Source: Druceiella hillmani (Eukaryota; Arthropoda; Insecta; Lepidoptera; Hepialidae). From it: a DNA stretch of 64,000 nucleotides. The notes below the pieces were generated by a model, which made no database searches, was not told the DNA's origin, and saw only the letters and a program-made list of their open reading frames with translations. Both the position numbers and the translations under genes were made by a program. Positions 33,761-44,900 of this stretch are shown piece by piece. Every line of letters begins with the position of its first letter. Position 1 is the first letter of the stretch. The DNA is taken from the NCBI GenBank assembly GCA_039881145.1, contig JAYKKI010000005.1:22935501-22999500 (forward strand), written 5' to 3'.

Positions 33761-34368
33761 GTGTATTTACAAAAAAAATCTAGATTTTTATTCCCGCAAT
33801 AAATTTTGCCTCATTTTCAAAGATTCAACTCGCCAAGATATAAAAATTATGTCTGTTTAAATTTTGTTTTTGAAATGAACTTGTTGTAAGACATATTTTA
33901 AATACTTTTGTCTAATACTACGGAATAAATAACCACTTGGAAAAGTGATGAATTTTTAGATAAATTAAAGTTAAAATATTGTTAAAATTATTGCCCGATG
34001 GAACTACAAAGACATGTTCCATCAGTTTCAAGCTATCGGCCGTTTAATGTAATCAAACCACTAGAATAATCAGGTTTTCTTGATAAACTTACTGTAACTA
34101 CGTTAGTAGCATGATTCAAGAAAAGTGTGACCTTAATATAGATCATCATTATTTGCTCTATTATATAATAATTTTTAAAATTAATAGCCGGGTATTGAAC
34201 ATTATTTAATTATGTACAATGGTTCTACAATAAGTCCGTCATATGTATCAATTAGATGCAATAAAGTACATAAATAAATAAGTAAATAATTGTGAAAATT
34301 TACGGCCATACTCGGTGTAGTATCCCTATAGATCAATTGTGGGATGTTTATTTTTAGGCTTGCATCAC
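33761..34368. other. AT-rich sequence, nothing recognised
   Basis: No gene-like or repeat-like structure identified. Confidence 0.55.
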
Positions 34369-34596
34369 AATAATTATTTTGCTACAACTGTTCGCATATA
34401 ATATTATTTTAAGATCACACAACAGTTATGTAATTGTTCTAACAGAATAATTATTTTGCTACAACTATTTGCATAAAACATTATTTTAAGATCACACAAC
34501 AATTATGTAATTGTTCTAACAGAATAATTATTTTGCTACAACTATTTGCATAAAATATTATTTTAAGATCACACAACAGTTATGTAATTGTTCTAA
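34369..34596. repeat. 77-bp tandem repeat, three units
   Basis: Units start 'aataattattttgctacaact' at 34369, 34446 and 34523, exactly 77 bases apart, with only a few substitutions. The last unit ends near 34596. Regular spacing and low divergence indicate recent amplification. Confidence 0.93.
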
Positions 34597-35129
34597 GAAG
34601 CAATATTTTGTGAAAAAAAACAATGTGAATATAAAATCTTTGTGGTTAACGAGTTAATGGGTCCATATCTTATTCCGCTTAATTCTTTTTAATACCTTGT
34701 AACGTGGACACTTTTTTGGTCAATTACTGTCCCGTTCTTTTATCAAATCATAGAAAGTTATTCGATCTTGTTATGTAATAAATGCTTAATACATTATAAA
34801 AATACGTAGCACATACCATTCACTTACCTAAATATTTTATAAAAGTATCCCACTAACATTTTGAGACCACCCACGACTGGGCAGTAAATATTGACACAGT
34901 GAAAATAGGAATTTTATTTTTCTCTTTAATCACGTGTCAAAGCTGTGCCAAAAAGCTGATTATATTATTATACTATTGCTTTTTATGTTTAGGAAAATTC
35001 TGCAAGACTATAAAAATCATAATGTCATTTTGAGGTTTAAATACGATTTGTCAGTCTTTCCTTCTTGAAAACCAATCTTCGCAAATATATATGAGTATGT
35101 GTGCGTATAAAATAGCTGATATCATATAG

Positions 35130-35225
35130 TGGGTGCCATTTTTTACTTTTGACACACAAAACAGCTGATAGTAGCAGGACCGCCATTTTTATTTCTTTTT
35201 GCGCATGCGTACACTTCTTTTCTTA
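35130..35225 (+). promoter_or_regulatory. Promoter-like motif pair (NRF1-like and YY1/Pho-like)
   Basis: CCGCCATTTTT (35180-35190) matches the YY1/Pho-type GCCATTTT word. GCGCATGCGT (35201-35210) is a near-perfect NRF1/Ewg-type palindrome. They are 11 bases apart and an E-box-like CAGCTG lies at about 35162. Such pairs are usual at broad TATA-less animal promoters. A 64-codon frame starts at 35149 but shows no domain. No transcript is visible. Confidence 0.3.
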
Positions 35226-35344
35226 TTCTATCGCATTCATCTATCTCTCTAGGTTGTTATTTAAATACTTATTTTCCGGCCTTGCCAAGTATTCGTTACT
35301 TTTAGACGTTACAACAGACCGTTGCATGATAACGTTGCATTGAA

Positions 35345-36000
35345 TTTACCTTGACATTTTACTCTTATCGCGACATTTCAAAATACAACTCATCTATTAC
35401 TACTAAATATTGCTCATCCTCAAATAATAATTTTGAATGCACTTAGAAACGCAATAGACTTTGTCAGATTCCACATAATGTACCATTATGTCTAAGCAAC
35501 AAAATTGGAATGTTAACAGATTAACAAAAAAAATATGTTCTTTGAATAATTATTATCTATAGATAAAAAAGTAAACATTCGAATTTTATCAATAAATTTT
35601 TCTTTCATCAGAGTAATTTAATAAGTAACGACCAGTTATAAATAAGTATCCGTTCATATCATATGAAAATCTATTCAGAATGATAGTATTCGTGGTGAAC
35701 GTTCGATGATAATATGAATTGGAAACATAAACCCCCCTTTTCCTATTGACCGTCCAACAAACTGAGATTGAAGTGAAAGTTCTATATCGGTACCGCGAGG
35801 AACTGTATGTAGATTGAACACAATCTTACGAAAGAGAAAATTTCAATGACAATATCGTGTCGATGAACAATCAGAATATAATGAGAAACTCTACCAAATT
35901 TATTGTCAGACGAGTCTTAAATAATCATTCTCGGAACAAAGGTTCCTAACAAATTAGCCAATTCTCTATAATGCCAAGAAAAAACGCACGGACCAACCAT
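35345..36000. other. AT-rich sequence, nothing recognised
   Basis: No gene or repeat identified. Confidence 0.5.
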
Positions 36001-36560
36001 TATTACATAGGCTCACGCCTCTGCGCCCGCTAGATTATTCACAATACGTTTTTCGTTTCACTAATGTACACAATAATGGTAACCACCGGCAGTGTAACCA
36101 CCATTTATTTAAACCGCGTACCTACTCACGTATATCATGACCCGATCTCGTTACTGTGCCGGGCCTTATGGATATTTTTTGTCCCAGCCTTTGTTCTTCA
36201 GCGGTCGCAACGTCGTGACGTCAGTGGGCCACGTGCACACTTCAAAGCGACCGCGACCGCGGATCTGTACCTACAGATGATGTGCTACAGACCGCGCACG
36301 CCTCTTTGGGCCGGTCATTCACGCGAGCGGCGCGTGGGCGGACTGCGAATGAAAGAGTTCGCGGAGTTTTTTGTCATCATGAAACACTTTGCAGGAACTC
36401 TGCGGTTAATGATGATTAACAACGGGCGACCTCTGGCGGCGATGACGCCTGTACTCGACGGTAGAATACCATCTACCGGACAAACGACTTCGTTACATGT
36501 GTTCGGTATAGTCTATTTTTTCATCTGATGTCCAGCGATCGCGTATGGCGTGGTACATGA
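36000..36560. promoter_or_regulatory. Large GC-rich island; longest open frame of the window
   Basis: About 550 bases with strongly raised GC and CpG. It contains a CRE palindrome TGACGTCA (36216-36223), an E-box CACGTG (36230-36235), repeated GCGACCGCGACCGCGG, and the near-palindrome GTTAATGATGATTAAC (about 36405-36420). A 154-codon plus-strand frame (36064-36528) spans it. Its sequence has no recognisable domain and uneven hydrophobic content, so I read it as a by-product of low stop frequency. A promoter or enhancer is more likely than a protein. Confidence 0.35.
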
Positions 36561-37995
36561 TCGATTAGATATAGAAGCGGTCCGATTACCGGTTGTGGAT
36601 CAAAAACAGATAATCTATAGCTACCATTTATAGACAGGAAACGAAAAAAGCTAAAACCGGTTCCTTCTAATTGAAAGCGAACTTTGAGCGAATGAATTAT
36701 ATTTTAGCTCGAGTTTAAAAAATAATAATTTGAGATGGTTTGAAATTTATTTTGTCAAACTTAAAAAATATCTTGAAATTTCAATTAAAAATTAGATTAT
36801 ATCTTGTCACTATCCATGGCGAGGGAAAAACTAAACATTTTGAGTTTACAAAATAGCAAGCGCTAATGTGATCTATTTTTGATACTATTATACATTTCCA
36901 TCAAACCTCAAATATAGTACGAGGCTTGGCCAATCCTGAAAGTGCCAGTAAATACGCATACATTAACAGCTAAGATATTTATTATTTTTTTATATACAGC
37001 CAAGATGAATGTGATTGGACGTACATTCTTTTTTGATCAGCCATTCTAAATTGTGTTATGGTGTTAGTTCAAAACGTAGCTATTAAATTCTGTTACTTTG
37101 TAAAAACGGACTGAAGGATTTTCAGAATTATGTCGAATTCAAAAAATACAACGGTGTTTAAAATTATGATATAATAATATAGATTTAAATATTTTTGATT
37201 TCAATATAATTAAAATACATGTTAAAATGATAAATTATTATAACGAAATCTGCCTTATATTTCTCTAATCTAAATGATGTCTTCTTTATAGCGATTTTCT
37301 TGCTTATCTATGTCACTTAGCCCAACACTTATGAAAAGATTTCAAGACACGTAGAATGTAACTACAGCCTTATCCTCAACTACCATTAACCGCACACAGT
37401 TACACTGTCTATTTGTTCATTTAGCACTTATATACCGAAAAAGGACAAACTTATTAGTCACGTTTGTTGTAACTTTTTCCAAATTTTGAGTTATTATCTT
37501 TCGTGAAATTAGTTGGCTTAGTATATAGAGTAGAACCTGTCAGAAACGAGAAGAACTCTCAACGAATGTTCCAAATACGTTTAGGTACTTATCAACATTT
37601 CAGGCTATTCCATTAAAATATTAACATTCATTATTTTTTCATAATGTAAATATATTGTCTACTGTATATTTCACAGGTGTAAAAAAAGCATGATGCATAT
37701 TTAAAAAATGATAAGATCTAAGACAATTGCTATAATTTTGATACAACCTTTGCATACGCTTCTAAAAATCAAAATAGAATAAAGTTACATAAACCACAAA
37801 TCGTAAGATTAAAGGAGCAGTGAACATCTTTCAACATTCCACCGCGAGTCTTAAGGCATTCTTTATACAATTTCCTTTCATACTGGGATTTCACAAAATA
37901 ACCTCTATACGAAGTATCTTTATAAGAAGGTAAAAAAAAGTAGACAGAAATAGATATTCAACCAAAATTGCTCTTTTAATCTCATCTTAGAAAAA
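36561..37995. other. AT-rich sequence, nothing recognised
   Basis: No gene-like structure or repeat border. Confidence 0.5.
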
Positions 37996-37999
37996 CACA

Positions 38000-38310
38000 A
38001 CACTGTAACCTTTCCAGTATGCCACGTTAACAGTCAACCGCACCCGCAATAATAACATATGCATTACAAACATTAGTCCAGCCGACATTCGGGCCATAGC
38101 GAGAATAAAAATGAAATTTTAATTCACAAGGATGGCATTGCAGCGATAAATCCCCTCTATTCCTCCCGGGCGAGCTGTAAATTGGCCACTTCCTGCGCGC
38201 TCGCTCATGCATTCGGGTCATTTTTACGAAACGCCCCACCAGGAGCAGTCGGTTCGGAGCTGACACTTCGGCCGGGTTGACCATTATTTAGTAATTATCT
38301 ACTTTGCGAG
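38000..38310. promoter_or_regulatory. GC-rich possible regulatory element
   Basis: GC island with an octamer-like ATATGCAT (38057-38064), 'cctcccgggcgagctg', 'tgcgcgctcgctcatgcattcggg' and 'cttcggccggg'. An 85-codon minus-strand frame (38027-38284) has no recognised domain. Raised GC and lack of simple repeats are the only support for a functional element. Confidence 0.28.
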
Positions 38311-38879
38311 GTAATATATATTTCACCGTGGTTCCTTTTCATTCACCATTGTCGTGGAAGGGTTAGCGATCCTTCGTAACAAGCGCTGAATGTCTGTGGG
38401 TCCTAAAAATTAAATCAATACTGTAAAGTAGCAAAAAGTCGGTTTACAGTCGATAGTTTTTCGTGATAACGTCATAAAGAAACATTGATAAAAAAATTGC
38501 ATACTTTTATGAATTAAATTGAATTATTATCACTGAATTATTATTATTTTGTATAACACAAATTGTAAAAATTGTACATTTTTTTTAAAAAATTGTAAAA
38601 TTATAAAAATTGTACATTTATACAATTTTTTAAATAAATTAACATTTATTTACAGTCGTTAATTCAAATATGTTTTTACTTAAATCATACTGACCAATTA
38701 CAAGTAACAATGTGCTATTAACAATGTATTTACAACTTGTATACATGTGTTATATTTAAGATCTTCCAATCTGCGTTATTCTGTTAAGGATAGTACGATG
38801 ATAGGAAAAGTACGAAATCAAGGGGAGTGTTTCAAGTGTAATGTGTCTTGAAAAAGTCAAATCGATGGTTGTCGAACTA

Positions 38880-39010
38880 CTCTGACGTCACGCGAGAAGA
38901 GCGATAAATTCCGACGTTTGGGCCGATCGTGCCTCTCTATCACTTATTCCGCGCTCTCGCTTGCACGCTCAGGCTCAGGCGGAACGTGACACTTTTTCAT
39001 GCGTGCAACC
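38880..39010. promoter_or_regulatory. Compact GC-rich block with CRE site
   Basis: TGACGTCA (38883-38890) opens a 130-base block rich in CpG ('cacgcgagaagagcg', 'ccgcgctctcgcttgcacgc') bordered on both sides by AT-rich DNA. It could be a small promoter or a MITE interior. No inverted termini were found. Confidence 0.28.
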
Positions 39011-39449
39011 GGTGTTAATCGATTTATAAGACGTTATCACGTCAAAAACTTTTAATTTGAAAACACAATTTAAAAAATTATTTAGTTATAAAAAATAGGT
39101 ACTCGACAAATATTTAGTTTACCATATATCGAAAAATATTTCGATATACAAATATGTGCATAAACATGCTTCTAGAAATAATACAATAGAAAAATGTGGT
39201 AATTGATCTCAAATCAAATGAATTTATTGGCTTAGTTTTTTTATTATGGATACCTGTTTTTAAAACTTCAACTTTTCATAAATATTTTTAGAATATAGTC
39301 TGCAAACGTAAGAATTAAAATAGAGTGAAATTAAAAAATAAAATCGAGCTTAAGGCAGTTGTGTGTGACAGTAAGACAAAAAATTATTTTAAATTGTTTA
39401 TTGAAATAACTTTTTTCCAAACTGTTAATGTAATATCATTTTAAAATTA

Positions 39450-39860
39450 AATCTGGTAAAGTAACTACTTTTCCTGTAATAATAAAATAGTACAAATTTT
39501 AAGAGCGATTTTTACCAAAACTAAACGGTAACTTTTTTTTCAAATATTTGACTTGATTTTTTAGACAAATCGCTTGTTTTTTAAATAAAATGAAAAATGT
39601 GGTAAAATTACTGCTTTTGTATCTGCCTGTAACGTTTATTTAAACAACTTTTGAGGGCGATTTTTACAAAAACTAAATAATAAATATTTTTTTTCAAAAT
39701 ATTAATCTAACACCATTTTACACTGACTTAATTTTGTAGACAAGTTACTCTACGGATTTTTTTAATAAAATTAAAAGTTTAGTGAAATAAATACTTTTCC
39801 TGTAATGTTAATCGTATACTTTTTGAGAGCGATCTTTATCAAAATCAAATCAAATCAAAA
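39450..39860. repeat. Diverged tandem repeat, three units of about 150-180 bp
   Basis: 'gagcgatttttaccaaaactaaa' recurs in altered form at about 39503, 39653 and 39825. 'tacttttcctgtaat' recurs at about 39465, 39609 (altered) and 39792. The order is preserved in each unit. Divergence is high. Confidence 0.65.
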
Positions 39861-41395
39861 TTTTAAAATAAGTTACAAATTTACAGTTTGAAATAATATA
39901 AGAAAAATTCAGCGATTTTATCTACAACGCATTTTTAAATCAAAACTACCTCAAAAGTATTTTTAATACGCTCAATTTTCACACGCATACATAAAATATC
40001 AACCAATTCCTTAATTATGAAAGAGACTAAAGGACTAGAATGTTTTTGAAATGCCCCCAGGTAACTGAGGGTGAGAAATTCTGTGGCTGAAGATAGATTT
40101 TGGTAACCCCTTACAGTTTTTTTCACCTAAGAGCCGGAATAATAAACAAACGAGATATCTTTATAACAAACAATGCTCTTTCCTATTTAATTTATACAAT
40201 GCAACTATTAACACGACTAATATTTTTGAAAATATATGAAAACTATAGGAAAAATAAAGTAAAACTGAATGAAATAGTTAAGATAAAACTCAGTTGATAT
40301 CACTAGTGACTTGCATTTTTTTTATATGTATACAGAATAGACAGAAAACAAAATAAAAATTCCCCAAAAGAACAAAAAAATCGGATAGATGTAAGAATGT
40401 CAGTAAAACATACATTATAGAAACTATTAATCAACGATAAAAGTTGGTTAGATGTAAAAAACCTTTATATCTTTAAAAAAAGGGTTGTGAAAAATTAGAA
40501 ACTAAATATTTGAGCGCGTTCTTGGCTACGTCGATTTGCCCCATTACAAATTTGCTTAATTTATTCGATTCTCCGGTTCGATAGAAAAAAAATCCATATA
40601 TTAATAAATAAATAATGCTTAAACAGAATTATTCTGGAAATGTCACGCTTCTTCGACAGCTAATGCAATTTGCAATTACTATGTAAATATATTTGACGTC
40701 CGCACGGCAAACAGCATAAACTAAAATTTGCATAAACTCTAGGTCTGTCAGCTCCTTCGACGTCGTGTAGTTTTTATCGAAATATCTTGTCGATAAAAGT
40801 TGCACGTTAAAATTATATTACGAACCTTTTCATGACTTAGATATTAAAATTAAAAAAAAACGTTAAGTCTCTATTGAAACATAACGGTTACGTAATAATT
40901 TAAAAAATAATATTGATATGTGCAATTAATTGTAAAATATAACTTTAATATCCTGTCAATAAAACTGAAAATTGTAGTATATTGAACACAAAAATTAAAC
41001 ATTGTAAATTGTCATTTTAACGAAACATGCATACCCTGAACCTGTATAAATGTATTTACTCGTATTATTTGTTTATAACTGTATAAACAAACTTTGAAAT
41101 TTTCTAAAACATATCAAAAACCTGACAACTTTGTTAATATCGATAAGTGTATTATGTTATTACGGGCTTTCAAAAATTATGACAGGAATTCTCACTATCA
41201 CAACGCGATTTTTATTTAAATTACTCAGATTAATATCGTTACGCGCAATTATGTTTCCCTGATATAGCATTTAAATGTGTCATTTAGCAGATATTACGAT
41301 CATCGTCGCCCATGTTAAACAACATTAAAAACCGCCACGTACGTAATTTGCCCCTTAAATATTACCCTATAAAGTGAAGAAAAAAGGTAATACAA
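39861..41395. other. AT-rich sequence without a recognised gene
   Basis: Two opposed frames (39935-40126 minus, 40100-40297 plus) show no recognisable motifs. The repeated word 'gcataaactaaaatttgcataaactc' occurs at about 40715-40740. Confidence 0.45.
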
Positions 41396-41399
41396 TTTA

Positions 41400-41965
41400 A
41401 ACACGATACGCAACGGTGACTAGTTGTATACGTCCTCTTGTCACGCAGAGCCAGGTATGTAAACAGCCGGCGGTGCACACGAAAGCTTATATTAATAGCT
41501 CAAAATGAACTTCAGCAATAAACGTAAAAATATAACTCTCCTCTTCCTCTAGTCTTTTTTTTCTACGGTGTCCTACGGGATATTTGTCGTAACAAAATAA
41601 GGCTTTATTCTCATGAGAGTTATTACGCCTTAGGCGGTCTCATCCATTTGCGACTGTGTAACGTAAAGTTAGGAATTTTATGCCGGAGCTCATAACTTCT
41701 ACGTGGCTTAGCTGCCGGAGGAAATTGTCGTTCTCAATTACGTATGTTACGGTGTGCCCGTGATAAAAAAGCTCACTTGGAACTTATAGTTTTAGTTCGG
41801 TTTGTATTTACGGCACTTTGATGATAACAATTTTCTGATATTGCGCGGTGACTGCGTGTTTGTTGAGTCGGATTATGTATAACGATTCGTGTAATTTGCT
41901 GACCGTATTCAATTATGGTTTATGCGGTCGAAGGTCATTAAAAATGATGACGTAAGGGAGGGTCA
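41400..41965. promoter_or_regulatory. Long moderately GC-rich block, possible enhancer cluster
   Basis: More than 500 bases without simple repeats. Words include TTATTACGCC, CAATTACG, TTTATGCC/TTTATGCGG (posterior-Hox/Cad-like), CAATTATGG, GAAGGTCATTAAA and ATGATGACGTAAG. No open frame is worth calling. This is the largest stretch in the window with the texture of conserved non-coding DNA. Confidence 0.3.
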
Positions 41966-42235
41966 TGTTTTACGATCAACAGTGCTAGAATTGTAGTAAA
42001 CTTTTTATGAACATGTGCCCTACTATTATATAGAATTGACCGTACCTTTATTTGCAGTTAAATATTATACCTCAATGTTTATTTCGTTGAAGGTAATTAA
42101 AAATTCTGCGCCATACTCTAATGAATTTAAAAGTTTGAACTAAGTTTTCTTCATACGGTTTTGTTTCAGGTTTTGTGATAAAAACTTTCTGTGTATTATT
42201 GTAATATTTCATTATTTATCATTTTTAGGTGCAAA

Positions 42236-42264
42236 AAACTACAAACTTTTCCGGTTTGTAGTTT
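42236..42264. repeat. Perfect 11-bp hairpin
   Basis: AAACTACAAAC (42236-42246) and GTTTGTAGTTT (42254-42264) with the 7-nt loop TTTTCCG. Confidence 0.75.
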
Positions 42265-42539
42265 AAATTAAAACATATAATATAGCAAGTCGCTGATACA
42301 TAATTAGTATATAGCTATGTAGTGACGGAATATTTATCGGATTATGTATTTATTAAGTATGTATCCAAGATTAGCTAATTCCTATTAATTTTAAAAAAAT
42401 CATCTTATTTAGAAAATAAATTTATTTTTTAAATCCTAAACAGATGAGCAGAAATTATCCATTAAATAATTATATCGTATAATCTCAATAGACGAAATAT
42501 AAATACGACTTATCAAAAGAGCTAATCGACCCGTGCACT

Positions 42540-42760
42540 TCCCTAAGAGCATATTGGAGAAGATTAAAGCCTCGCAGTCCGAAGCAGCTGCCTGTACACA
42601 GATTTGCATTTTTCTACAGCCGCTGCCTCATTTGCATCCGCTTCTGTTCAACACTCATTAAGTACAGTAAAACATTCAAAGGGGACAATTAAAACGCTCT
42701 ACGGCGCGATGTTTTTGTCGGTCCGCTTTCCGTGAAATTTAACGTTCGTTGAATCAAACG
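42540..42760. promoter_or_regulatory. Possible enhancer with two octamers and a TCF site
   Basis: Exact POU-octamer-type words ATTTGCAT at 42602-42609 and 42630-42637, an E-box CAGCTG at 42585-42590, a TCF-type TTCAAAG at 42675-42681 and CACTCATTAAG at about 42652. The close spacing in a GC-richer repeat-free block suggests a cis-regulatory module. Factor identities are inferred from motif form only. Confidence 0.35.
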
Positions 42761-42918
42761 TAATGTTCGTGTATTATTATTTAAACGGCCTGCTACGTGC
42801 GTTGAATGTGACGGCTAATTTCTTTTAGATGGTATGTGCGAAAACAATGATGCTGGATCACGAACGTTTACAATTTTCGATATTGAAGTTTTACAGGTTG
42901 TAGATATTTTTTCTTCAG

Positions 42919-43023
42919 ATGCCGATGACGAAAGCAAGAAGTGAAAGCCTGGGCCATCTGTACTACACGGTGAATAGAGCAGGCACTCCGGACGTCGGAC
43001 AGCAAGGGTACCGAAATCTTTAG
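42919..43023 (+). CDS. Candidate terminal coding exon (unidentified)
   Basis: Acceptor 'gatattttttcttcag' (AG at 42917-42918) leads into 34 codons and a TAG (43021-43023). The frame starts exactly at the acceptor and has coding-like codon use. Segments include TKARSESLGHLYYTVN and AGTPDVGQQGYRNL; ARSESL resembles a 14-3-3/kinase site. An in-frame TAG lies a few codons upstream of the acceptor, so the frame would need splicing. AATAAA at 43218-43223 could be its poly(A) signal, giving a 3' UTR of about 200 bases. A 73-codon minus-strand frame overlaps it, and no protein match is recognised. Confidence 0.32.
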   Translation: MPMTKARSESLGHLYYTVNRAGTPDVGQQGYRNL

Positions 43024-43217
43024 GTGTGATTGGCATACATTTAACAATTTTCTATTGATACTTTAATAAGTATTATACAATATAAACACATGAGTATCGT
43101 TACTTTGAGGAAAAGCGTTACTTTGAGAAAACCATAAGTTTTTCACTACAAACAATGCTGAAAGTTGGAGAAGGCGTGCTATCCACTATTTTTATTGTGC
43201 GGAAATACATAGTCGCA

Positions 43218-43223
43218 ATAAAA
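43218..43223 (+). terminator. Possible poly(A) signal AATAAA
   Basis: Canonical hexamer about 195 bases after the TAG of the candidate terminal exon, followed about 20 bases later by T-rich sequence. AATAAA is common by chance in this AT-rich window, so its value depends on the exon. Confidence 0.2.
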
Positions 43224-43559
43224 TAATCATCAATTTGTCCTTTAAGTGTTATGCTTTTCAGCAAACAAATGACAGGCGTATCATACTATTTGAGAAAATT
43301 TCCGTCAATTTCAAAATTTAGCAATTTTAATATGGATGTAAGATTTATTATAAACTTGATGAAAACGTCATCTTTCATAACTTAGACAATAGTTGCACTA
43401 TGCTGCTGTCTGCGCTCTAACTGAAGCTATTAATACATGAAGAGAGACGAGCGAGAAGTGTTACGAGCTTTACAAAAGTATCTGGATTTTTGACAAAGAT
43501 CATTTTTTATTTCAGTTTCACAGAATTTATATAAATATTCATAAATAGTCAAACACTGT

Positions 43560-43960
43560 GTTAACCAGAATTGGGTCACCAGGTAAACATGTCGTTCCCA
43601 AATGTTAAATATATTTCGCTACATCTCATTAAACTTAACCACCGTGTACGGAGCAACATTAAAAAACTAACAACACACGTAATAAGTACCTTAATGCTCA
43701 ATTTAATTACGCGATTAACATTACCGACGAAGTAATGATTACCGTAGGCTCACTCATTAGCGTAATGAAGTAATACATATTCCACTGCTTCGCTCTGTGT
43801 ATTTGCAAAAAGGTGAGAATCGACCATGAACGGATTTAATAGCGACGGGGCGTTGAAAAAGAGGAAGACGTTGATGGAATCCATGCTATGATGAAATGCA
43901 TTTGATTTACAACGCTTTTGACGTTACAATGAGATACTATTCATCACTGCAGGTAGCAGA
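43560..43960. promoter_or_regulatory. Homeodomain-motif cluster, possible enhancer
   Basis: Between 43,700 and 43,775 there are TAATTAC (43704-43710), CGATTAAC (about 43712), the near-palindrome GTAATGATTAC (43732-43742), CATTAG (about 43754) and GTAATGAAGTAAT (43762-43774): at least six TAAT/ATTA cores in about 75 bases, each in a distinct GC-containing context. AGGTAAACA (about 43582) is forkhead-like. The block is free of simple repeats. Confidence 0.35.
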
Positions 43961-44476
43961 GAAGCAGAAGTTAAATCGATTTTGTTTTTGCATATCTAAG
44001 GCGAGATTATTTCCTACTTTGTTACGTATAAAGTTGTGGATAGAAAAAATTAAAGCTCATAACCAAGAATGAGTTATCAATTGTCAGTTATAACTTAGCA
44101 AGACATAGAAAACTTAGATTGAGTATTCGTTTTTACTCCATACGGTTTTATTATCGTATATTTTATTAACGATTATTTTGCCTAATTTATTGTTAGAAAA
44201 CCTTCACTTTTTTTATTAAATACTTTTTTAACTTTTTATTCTTCTTAATCCTCTTTAGTTTTGTTAATATTCACTATTTCTTCAATGGTAATTCATATTT
44301 CTTTACTTAATAAACAACGCGAAAACCAACCACATAATCAAACTGTCATCTGTCAGCAGCATTACGTTAATTTTTCTAATTTCACAATATTTATAATTAG
44401 TGGTACCTTGCAACTTTATCCGCTTGTAATTTGGAAGTGCATGTACATTTTTTTGCCTTTATTTTATGTCTTTATA
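43961..44476. other. AT-rich sequence, nothing recognised
   Basis: The 116-codon frame from 44261 extends into the duplicated segment that follows and has no recognised domain. Confidence 0.45.
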
Positions 44477-44900
44477 TTAGACACAAATAATCACTTTAGT
44501 TTAAATTCGACCTCATGCTCCTGGCCCACCGCACATCCGCTCACCATCCATGTGGTAGAGATTTCGGTTAATTTTCTACGTAACACTTTTATCCTCGTAA
44601 CTTCAGAATAGTTTGAGATATCACAATAAGAGATATTAAATTGATTCCAAGATTATTCCAATAAAATAAATTAAATAGATTCCAAGATTATCCCTATTAG
44701 ACACAAATAATCACTTTAGTTTAAATCCGACCTCATGCTCCTGGCCCACCGCACATCCGCTCACCATCCATGTGGTAGAGATCGTTTAATTTTCTAAGTA
44801 ACACTTTTACCATCGTAACTTCAGAATCGTTTGAGATATCACAATAAGAGATTAAATTAAATTGATTAAATTAAATTTATTCCAGGATTATCCCTTATCC
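44477..44900. repeat. Tandem duplication, 220-bp period
   Basis: 'ttagacacaaataatcacttt' at 44477 recurs at 44697. The GC-rich word 'ctcctggcccaccgcacatcc' is identical in both copies. Small indels occur at 'agatttcggttaatt' versus 'agatcgtttaatt' and in the AT-rich ends. Confidence 0.93.

Noticed and set aside
36064..36528. 154-codon open frame as a protein gene
   Set aside because: No recognisable domain, irregular composition, and it lies wholly in a GC-rich island where stop codons are rare. Kept only as a note in the island entry.
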